NCBI GenBank assembly: GCA_028023455.1
Contig: JAQFVV010000184.1
Span: forward strand, 1,550,001 to 1,614,000
Length of the DNA: 64,000 nucleotides
Direction: 5' to 3'
From: Epiperipatus broadwayi
Taxonomy: Eukaryota; Onychophora; Udeonychophora; Euonychophora; Peripatidae
Under the pieces are notes generated by a model that saw only the letters and a program-made list of their open reading frames with translations, ran no database searches and had not been told where the DNA came from. A program made the translations under genes and the position numbers. Shown here piece by piece: positions 53,325-61,429 of this stretch. The number at the start of each line of letters is the position of its first letter. The stretch's first letter is position 1.

Positions 53325-53645
53325 TAAACAATGAGGGTTGCCAATTCCTCAACAAGCTTTGTGATAAATGCTTAGCTAGAGAAAGCATTTAAAATATGTC
53401 AGGACCCCCCCCCAACCTCTGACCATGTTTTCATGCATTGGCACTCCTCAGAGAGGTGCTAGGGTCGGTTCAGATACTAGATCTAAAAATACCAACCCAA
53501 AGCCATCATTTAACTAATAGTTATCTATTGAGTGGAAAATCTGAAATTTTCAGACACCTACATGTCTTCAAATGCAGCTATCCAACTCAAATAACTATAT
53601 GGGGCTGAGAGATCTTCAGCCATACCCTATATTAGTAATATATCA
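53325..53645. mobile_element. MITE family D, copy 1 (left-truncated)
   Basis: Shares with 54,336-54,655 the blocks ttgccaattcctcaacaagc, a C-run, cctcagagaggtgctag, actagatctaaaaatacc and tatggggctgagagatcttc. It interrupts the hAT frame. No coding capacity. Confidence 0.75.
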
Positions 53646-54244
53646 ATATTATTGATATATTAGTACAGCCACTCACTCGGCTTAACAATCAGGTAAATAG
53701 ACAGCAGAAACCAAATGATTAGACAAATAGTTTAATAGAATTATCATTCGGATAAATAATATTACATATATAGTTATAAGACAATTAAGTTTAACTTACG
53801 AACGCTGGCCATGAAGGCATAAGAAAAACATAATTTAGACTGGTGTGGCCTGCAAAGTTCCTAGGTCCACTTTTTAATCTTCAGTGGTGGAGTTCACTGG
53901 GTTTCTTCCATTGCTAAGTTAAAACTCTTGACTTTCGTGTGCATTCAATGAATTCCCCACTGCAAGTGCTGCTTAGTTATCCTTTGTTCCTTTTTTCTTG
54001 TTAAGGAATGTTTTAGAAACCAATTAATTCTCAACTATTGTCTACTTTTAGTAATCAGCACTTTTAATCTAGCTGCTAAATTAGTTTCTAATCTGAAGTG
54101 CTTATCTTTAATAGCGTACCAAATTTAATTACAAAATTCCTGTCTATTTCATCTAATAAAACTTATTTTAATAAAACATTAATTATTATATACATATAAC
54201 TTATTTTAACAAAACTTATTAATTATTATACACGTATACAGCAC
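53646..54244. other. Sequence between MITE copies inside the hAT
   Basis: No hAT protein similarity or MITE homology seen. It contains cttaacaatcaggtaaatag and two tacatataactta / cacgtatacagca blocks with a short duplication (cttattttaa) at ~54,160-54,215. It is presumably another insertion or the internal part of a longer family D element. Confidence 0.4.
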
Positions 54245-54665
54245 ATCACATAAGACTTAAGGCAGAGACTATAAATAGTCAAAATAAGGATCATAGATCA
54301 CATGACCCTACTCTGTTAAGCTTGTAAGTTATAAACAATGAGGATTGCCAATTCCTCAACAAGCTTTGTGATAAATGCTTAACTAGAGAAAGCATTTTAA
54401 ATATCTCTGTCAGGACTCCCCCCCCAAGACCTCTGACCATTGTTTCATGCTTTGGCATTCCTCAGAGAGGTGCTAGATAAATTCAGACACTAGATCTAAA
54501 AATACCAACCCAAAGACAGCATTTAACTAAAAGTTATCTATTGAGTGAAAAATCTGCAATTTTCAGATACCTACATGTCTTCAAACCCAGCTATCCAACT
54601 CAAATAGCTATATGGGGCTGAGAGATCTTCAGCCATACCATATATTAGTAGTCTTAGCAATATAA
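54245..54665. mobile_element. MITE family D, copy 2
   Basis: Begins with acttaaggcagagactataa, then atcacatgaccctactct, then cttgtaagttataaacaatg, then the body described for copy 1. The same start recurs at 54,675, so copies 2 and 3 are in tandem (~420-bp unit). Confidence 0.75.
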
Positions 54666-54674
54666 CATTGCATA

Positions 54675-54960
54675 AAACTTAAGGCAGAGACTATAAATAA
54701 TCAAAATAAAAGTCAGATCACATGACCCTACTCTCTTAAGCTTGTAGGTTATAAACAATGAGAATTGCCAATTCCTCAACAAGCTTTGTGATGGTCAGAG
54801 GTTTGGGGGGGGGGGTCCTAACAGAGATATTTTAAATGGCTTCTTTAGCTAAGCATTTATCATAAAGCTTGTTGAGGAATTGGCAATCCTCATTGTTTAT
54901 AACTTACAAGCTTAAGAGAGTAGGGTCATGTGATCTATGACTCTTATTTTGCCTATTATT
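54675..54960. mobile_element. MITE family D, short inverted-repeat copy 3
   Basis: The left arm 54,708-54,791 and right arm 54,862-54,945 are near-perfect inverted repeats of ~84 bp (tgaccctactctcttaagct ... agcttaagagagtagggtca). They flank a ~70-bp centre containing an 11-G run. This shows the complete terminal structure of the family. Confidence 0.8.
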
Positions 54961-54964
54961 ATAT

Positions 54965-56095
54965 ATTGTGCTTATCATAATTACATTCTTGATTTGGCAG
55001 ATGCAACTAAAACTTATTCTGATGCATTAACTTTTTTTGGTATACTTCAACATCTTTATGTCTTATTATGATCATCCACAAAGAGATGATCAGTTTTCCA
55101 TAAATATATTAAAGCTATTACTATAAAGCTTCTTTGCAATACAAGGTGGTAATGTCACATTTAACACGTTAAAGTGGTAAGGTATCAAGTAGATGAAGTC
55201 TATGGTGCACTTCTTAAAATAACAGAAACATCAGAAGATTCGCAAGTTAAAAGTAATCCAGAATCACTTGCACACTCAATCAGATTACAAATTTGTAATA
55301 TTACTCATATTTTGGTATAATTTACTTTTCATGATAAATGTAGTTAGCAAGAAACTTCAAAATGTTTCCATGGATATTTTTGTAGCACTTTCTTCATTTA
55401 AAAAAACTATTATGGTAGTTGTCCAAATACTGGTTTGAGTATTAGTTGATGCAAAATACTTGAAGAAGATTTGTAGATAATTTTATAATTTCAAAATAAA
55501 AAGTTGAAAAAGAGAAATAAATATTTTAGTTATGAAGTTGATAAAGAGCCAATAGTTAGTTAATTCTGCAGAACGCTTCAAAGTAAATCTTTTTAATATA
55601 ATTCTAAATAAAATAAAATAATCATTACAAACTTGATTTGAACAACTGAAAAATCATATGAATTTATTTGGAATTTGGAGAAAACTTCAAAAAATGGAAA
55701 TAGACAAACTAAAAAAGCATGCATGAGGCACAATTAGAAATTGCTAGACTAATAAGACTCATCTAATGATTTTGTAAAGGAGCTTGATTTAGTTAGTAAT
55801 ATATTGTTTACAAAATGTAAATTCTAAAAATTATTTTTTCATTAGAATATTGTACAAAATCTAAAAAGTTTCAATTTCTAACAGAAAATGATAAATTACA
55901 GTTTTACCTAATCTCTTCATTGTTCTTCGGATATTTTTAATCATGGGGATATTTTTAACCATACCAATGTTTTTTAGAGAAAGAACATTTTCTAGGTTAA
56001 AACTAATAAAAAATTACTTAAGGTCAGTTATGATCCAAGATAGGGTAAACAATTTAGCAATTCTATGCATTGAAAATCAATAAGCGGGCAATTAG
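54965..56095 (+). pseudogene. hAT transposase, C-terminal half with dimerisation domain
   Basis: Resumes with ILDLADATKTYSDALTFFGI (~54,985-55,045), equivalent to the conserved segment after the second catalytic Asp, then LLCNTRW (~55,128, conserved TRW block), and continues in broken frames. It ends with RERTFSRLKLIKNYLRS (~55,977) and VMIQDRVNNLAILCIEN, stop near 56,083. The last block is the hAT C-terminal dimerisation (hATC) signature and carries no internal stop. Together with 52.2-53.3 kb it accounts for one complete but dead transposase gene, split by ~1.6 kb of MITE sequence. Confidence 0.82.
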
Positions 56096-56099
56096 ATTT

Positions 56100-57100
56100 T
56101 AATTCAATTTTAGAAGACTTTTTTGAGCAAAAAGCATACTATTCAATTGTTAATTTTTGAAAATTAAAAAATGTGTATTTATTTATAAAAGTTAGAGGCG
56201 CCACATCTTTAAGCGCGCGCGCACACCCACAAAAAAAATTCAATTGGATTTTGCCCTAACTGAATCCAACCTTGTCAGCCACAAAAGTTCTTAAATGAAT
56301 ATATTGAAAACAACCAATAATTCATTAGGCGAATACCGTTATTTTATATATAAGTTTTAATTATTTATAATATTTATAAATATAATGTTACCAATACTAA
56401 CTGCTTTAATAATATATTAAAATTTTGAAAAATGCATAAATTTTTCAACTTACCTTTTGTTCTTTAAAACATATGCTATAATATCATGTACAAAATAGCA
56501 GCTAACGTATCGAACTCCCTACTTTATATATAAATGTGATCTAGTAATATTTTCGCGCCTTTTATTTAGCAATATTATTTGGTCGATTTAGCTTCCTTTT
56601 TAAACTTTAAAACCAAATAAATATTTCACTTGAAGGTAATATTAAAAATATTTAAATGTACACGCACACTATGCAAACAATAATCACTGCCTTTATAATT
56701 ATACTTTTTTATATGTAAATAAATATAATTAATTTATTGATTTAAATGTATAAAAAAAAGTAATAATAATCGAATGGTTTGTTATTCAAGAGTTCATAAG
56801 AAGTTCTAGCACTGGAAGTTGCAAAATTGAACTACCATCCATGGACTTTAATCTCCAGAGACCATCAGTCGACTGTTGCACCAAACCAGTATAGAGCAGA
56901 ATAAATTGTTTATTTAAAATGCAAAAAATTGTAACAAACTATTAACTAAAAGTGATTTTTAAAATTTTATTTCTATTATTATAAACAATGTTTATGATGT
57001 ATGTATATTCTGTGGTGTTCTTATCTTCATCTTTCTGAGAATCATATTACTATCAATATAAATGTCTGTACTAATTTATGGTTAAATTTATTATCATTTT
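56100..57100. other. AT-rich spacer, no gene seen
   Basis: Contains gcgcgcgcgcac at 56,214, rare here. A GC-balanced stretch at 56,780-56,890 is unrecognised. Confidence 0.4.
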
Positions 57101-57205
57101 ATTTATTTAATATAGGGTATATGAGCACAGACTTTCAGATGACCCATTACTCTCCACTCTATCTAATAACACTGATACACTCAAGCACACATATGCTGAA
57201 AAGAT

Positions 57206-57268
57206 AAATAATCACCAATATACGTATTTCATGCTAAACCAGCAATCATCAGTTGGTCCAGATTATCA
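57206..57268 (-). ncRNA. Hammerhead ribozyme candidate 1 (type I)
   Basis: On the minus strand: stem I strand ACCAA, core CUGAUGA (57,252-57,246), stem II UGC-loop-GCA with a 7-nt loop, core GAAA (57,230-57,227), a minimal stem III AUAC/GUAU with no loop, H17 = A (57,219), then UUGGU closing stem I. Stem I continues after a 3-nt bulge (UGG) as AUAAUC/GAUUAU. All invariant core bases are present. The weak point is a U-U pair at 10.1-11.1, where R-Y is usual. Confidence 0.5.
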
Positions 57269-57525
57269 TTTCCCACACATATATATTATAAGTGCTCAGA
57301 TATATATTAAGATAGACAATCCTCATATTTTAATGGACAGGCTCCAATCTACTACACCCTCCAACTCTTTAATCGTCCATCCAATTAAAAATCTGAAGAT
57401 GGAATACTCGAAGGCCACCCTGAGACCGAGATTCTTGTCGCACCCATGTTGACCTAAGGTCAATCTGAACCCCACATGTACAGGACATAATCCATTTAAT
57501 ACATATGCAAGGATGGGCAGACATC

Positions 57526-57907
57526 TCTACAATGTAATAACTGAAACACAGGCTTATTATATACCTGTGTTTATATATGTAATATAGGGTATATGAGCAC
57601 AGACTTTCAGCTGACCCCTCACTTTCCACTCTATCTAAGAACACTGATACACTCAAGCACACACATGCTGAAAAGATAAATAATCACCAATAAACGTATT
57701 TCATGCTAAACCAGCAATCATCAGTTGGTCCAGATTATCATTTCCCACACACATATATATATATATATGTGTGTGTATGTGCTTGAGTGTATCAGTGTTA
57801 TTAGATAGAGTGGAGAGTGATGGGTCATCTGAAAGTCTGTGCTCATATACCCTATATTACATATATAAACACAGGTATATAATAAGCCTGTGTTTCAATT
57901 ATTACAT
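57526..57907. repeat. Inverted repeat overlapping the retrozyme-like element
   Basis: 57,526-57,660 and 57,771-57,907 are inverted copies (acacaggcttattatatacc / ggtatataataagcctgtgt, then gggtatatgagcacagac / gtctgtgctcatataccc). A compound (CA)/(TA)/(TG) microsatellite lies at 57,751-57,782 near the centre. Each arm also holds a short self-complementary hairpin around the acacagg element. The plus-strand frame at 57,771-58,067 is read through this arm and is not a gene. Confidence 0.8.
57678..57740 (-). ncRNA. Hammerhead ribozyme candidate 2 (type I)
   Basis: Same organisation as candidate 1: CUGAUGA at 57,724-57,718, GAAA at 57,702-57,699, stem I ACCAA/UUGGU plus the outer helix. Stem III is AUAC/GUUU, which adds one mismatch. 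The U-U at 10.1-11.1 is shared. It lies in the second direct repeat. Confidence 0.45.
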
Positions 57908-57909
57908 TT

Positions 57910-58225
57910 TATTTATTAGTTTAAAATTATTATTATTTCTTTCTGTTAGTGGTGATATTACAATTTTCACTACTTTCACTCTTATGATGCTATCTAGCTT
58001 TAAAGATAAGTGCTTCAATATATATATAATAGGAATTAGTTTAAATCTATGCATAATAATATGTTAGATGTTTATCATTTTGATTTTTAAAGTTGTTTTT
58101 TTTTCTTCATTTATTACATTTTAATTATGCATATAACATTATGTGATAAGTAGATGATGATAAATTTAGACTAGCAAAATAAAAAACAGTACAATACATT
58201 AATATAATAACTACCCTTTCTTATT
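57910..58225. other. AT-rich spacer, no gene seen
   Basis: Nothing recognised. Confidence 0.35.
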
Positions 58226-58229
58226 GCAT

Positions 58230-58408
58230 CGCCAAATGGATACCATATAATACTAAATTATCCATGCACTTTACTACTTTTACTTTTTTTTAAAAATTTG
58301 AATTTAGCAGTTGCGGCTAGAAGATATAAAGTTCTGAAGAAGATTGCTGGGGTAATTGAAATTGTAAACTGTAGTAAAGTGCATGGACAATTTACTATTA
58401 TATGGCAT
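58230..58408. repeat. Short foldback element, ~38-bp arms
   Basis: accatataatactaaatta...catgcactttactac (58,237-58,275) is the imperfect reverse complement of gtagtaaagtgcatg...tattatatgg (58,370-58,407), around a ~95-bp centre. Non-coding, MITE-like. Confidence 0.65.
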
Positions 58409-58409
58409 C

Positions 58410-60900
58410 ACATGAATATATGTATATAAAAATTTCTAACAACTATTCTGATATGGTTGATAGATATTTGGATTTCTAACATATATGATGAGACTAGGTT
58501 GTAGCAGAAAGATCTGTATGATGATAGTACTGTCTGCTTATTCTATATTAGCAATTACTGTATTAGAAAATTTAAATTTGCACTAGAGTGCCAAATTTTG
58601 CATCTCATTTATTACACACTCATATATATATTGAGATGATCATGTGTCTCATGGTATACAATAACATAATAGTGTGTGTATATGTATATATATTGTACCA
58701 TTTATTTATATATGGTACAAATATATTGGCATTTGATAAAAGCTAAAAGAAAAAGTAAATTTAGTGATCTTAGTAAAAGATACAATTAATTTTTTTTTTT
58801 TTAGTTTGTATAATTTTCTTTTTAAAATGTTTCATTCATATTTTTTTTTATGAGATTAAAAATAAAAGTTAAAATTGGAAAGAATAAAAGACATGCAGAT
58901 TACTAATCCAGATAAAGTAAAGAAAAGAAAGAATTCCACATGCAGATTTTAATTAGTAAAATCTTTCTAACTCTGATTAAAGATGGCGGAATTATGTTTA
59001 AAAAAAAAGAGTTTGTAACTTAAATTTAAAAAAGAATGTATAAGATTATTATCTTGTATGTTGATAAAATGACAAAAGAAAATATGTGCAGAAGTCTGAA
59101 AACTGGACCTCTAGTATAAAAGGAAGAATACCAGTATTATCAAGGTCTTGTCTGTTTTTCTTTTGGCTGGTCCTGGATCATGAAATCCAGGACCACTCTA
59201 TGCTGAAATAATTCTTCATGCTGGAGTGTACTGAAGCTTTTGACATCATTCACTATGAAGACCATCAAAACCCTGAAAAGCTTTTGCGACTAGCCTTTAG
59301 AACCAGGATCAAGAACATGTTAAAACTAATGGTTACGAGCTTGTGACTAAAATTAAACTTATAATATAAACCTGATAGAGACATTAATTTTCTCATTCAA
59401 GAGATTTTCATTTTAAAGAACTTACCAGAAAAAAATTTGGAAGTGAACTGTAATTGTTTAACTGTTTTTTTTAATTAATTGATTCATGTCTGGATTAGCA
59501 TGTGTGCATTCTTTCCAACTTATTAGTAATTTATCTTTAAATATTTTAATTTGTTAGAATAAAATATTTATTTCTAATATCAACTTTTGATTGTGAGTTA
59601 TTAATGATAGTTATTAAAGTTATTAATGTTTAGTTTATTAGCATTCAAGTGTATAATTTACCTTTGCCAATAATTGATGATTAAGCTCTGGGAATAAAAT
59701 TCTCTAAAAAAAAAAAAAAAAAAAGTTACAGGAAATCATAATCCCATCCATTAACTTATTTTCTTTTTAATTTACCAAGTGCAATGTGATGGATTTCAGT
59801 GGATTCTTACATGAATCCTGGCAGCCTCATAAAATAAATAAAAGGCTGTTTCTGCCATTAGCATAAGTCAAAATAATTGGTAGGCCAGTTAATCAGGAAA
59901 TATAGCTATGTTTTTGGAAATCAAAGCAAGGTATTTTTTTCTCCATAGCTTGATTAACTTTCATTTTATAGTGTGTAAAAGCAGGCTTATCAGAAACTAG
60001 CAAAAATGTGAAAATGTTACAATATATAAAGTTGAAAGGAAAAGTAGAAATAAACAAAAAAAATGATAGTTATTATTATACTGCAATAACAGTTAAGAGT
60101 TAAACAATGATTTTGAATTTAAATAATAATTTTGATACATAAAATTATTATAAATTATTTTAAATCAAACATTTAAAAAAAGTTTATATAATGTTTTATT
60201 CTGATTTTGATAAATAAAACAAGCATATTTTTATGTTACAATTGATATAATGGTAATTATAAAATTCTACTATCTATTTTAATTGGATTAAGAAATTTTT
60301 TTAATTAAATCTTGTATAACATATTTTGATAAAAATCCTACAAAGATGTTGTTAAAATGATTAAGAAATACTTTTAGATAAAAATTTGGTGTTTAATTAA
60401 GATGAATTAAAAAAAGTCATTAACTTTTTTTTTAATTAAGATAAAGAAAACTTTCTTTTAATTACTCTATTTTTTTTATTTCATAATACAATATAAAAAG
60501 GTAGATTTAAAAAGATTATAATAATATACAGCATTATCATTATGAGGTTATAACTGAAGGTTCCGACTATAAATCAGCTGTTGCTGCTATTGTCATGATG
60601 GTAGAGTTAGAATTCACATGGAGACAAGGTCCAGCTTTTATGTGGTTCACAGTTCATATGTGTACAATATTGCTTGCCTGAAATCTAATAAGTTATAAGA
60701 GATTAAATGGAGATGAATGAATGTCCACAGTTATTTGATTTATATCTTTCCTGAAAATGTCAATGGGACATTATACTACTCTACTATGAACATGATTGTA
60801 ATGGACTATCTTATGAAAAGATTTCAGTATTAATCAGCTTGCTGTAAGATTACCATGCTATATCATATTCTGATTAATTTATATGCAGAGAAGCACAAAG
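58410..60900. other. AT-rich spacer with one strong hairpin
   Basis: No gene recognised. A perfect 10-bp hairpin (ggtcctggat, 6-nt loop, atccaggacc) sits at 59,169-59,194 within a GC-balanced patch (59,100-59,330). A 20-A run lies near 59,707. Confidence 0.4.
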
Positions 60901-60914
60901 ATATAATTGTTGTG

Positions 60915-61300
60915 AGTCATATATATATATATATATATATATAAACTTAAGAGCATGCTATAGCTCTAAACAATCTTTTATTTTATTTTTTATTATGATA
61001 AATGCTACTACAAAAGAAGGCATTTAAATCATCTTTATCTTAGATTGTCCCCATCCCCAGAGCAGTTTCAATCTATGGGTCTCTTCAATGAGAAGCTGGG
61101 ACACTAGATTCAAAAAACCAACTCAAGCTAAGCATTTATCTAAAATATATTTCTCAAGAAGATCTAAACCTTTAGACATCTGCATGTCTTTAAAGTCAGC
61201 TCTCCAACTGAAAAAATTATATGGGCCTGAACTTAATTCAGATACTCCATATATTAATAGGCTTGGCCATTTAATTTAGCCAAAGCCCCAACAGCAAAAT
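60915..61300. mobile_element. MITE family D, divergent copy
   Basis: Same block order as 54,300-54,650 but strongly diverged: aacttaagagc..ctaaacaatc, ttatgataaatgct, gacactagattcaaaaaacc, catctgcatgtctttaaa, tccaactgaa, atatgggcctga. The plus-strand frame at 61,088-61,279 lies within it and is not a gene. Confidence 0.6.
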
Positions 61301-61310
61301 AATAATAGTA

Positions 61311-61414
61311 ATAATAAAAAGTCAGATGTCACATGACTTATATATAGCTCTTAAGTTTACATATTGGTAAATGCAAGCTATATATAAGTCATGTGACATC
61401 TGACTTTTTATTAT
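61311..61414. repeat. Perfect 39-bp inverted repeat (hairpin)
   Basis: 61,311-61,349 and 61,376-61,414 are exact reverse complements (aaaaagtcagatgtcacatg ... catgtgacatctgacttttt) separated by 26 bp. The arm resembles the terminal sequence of family D (gtcagatcacatgac), so this looks like two family D ends in inverted contact. Confidence 0.9.
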
Positions 61415-61429
61415 TATTATATATATTAT

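Larger units (their letters stand above)
57109..57770 (-). mobile_element. Retrozyme-like element: direct repeats with hammerheads
   Basis: Two direct repeats (57,109-57,288 and 57,581-57,765, ~90% alike by eye) flank a ~290-bp non-coding interior that is GC-richer than its surroundings (57,330-57,510). Each repeat carries a hammerhead ribozyme core on the minus strand. The two predicted cleavage positions (57,218/57,219 and 57,690/57,691) are 472 nt apart, so one transcript would release a 472-nt monomer. LTR-like repeats with embedded type I hammerheads and no ORF are the defining layout of retrozymes. The short frames at 57,001-57,207, 57,231-57,452 and 57,369-57,662 overlap it and show no domain. 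Confidence 0.5.
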
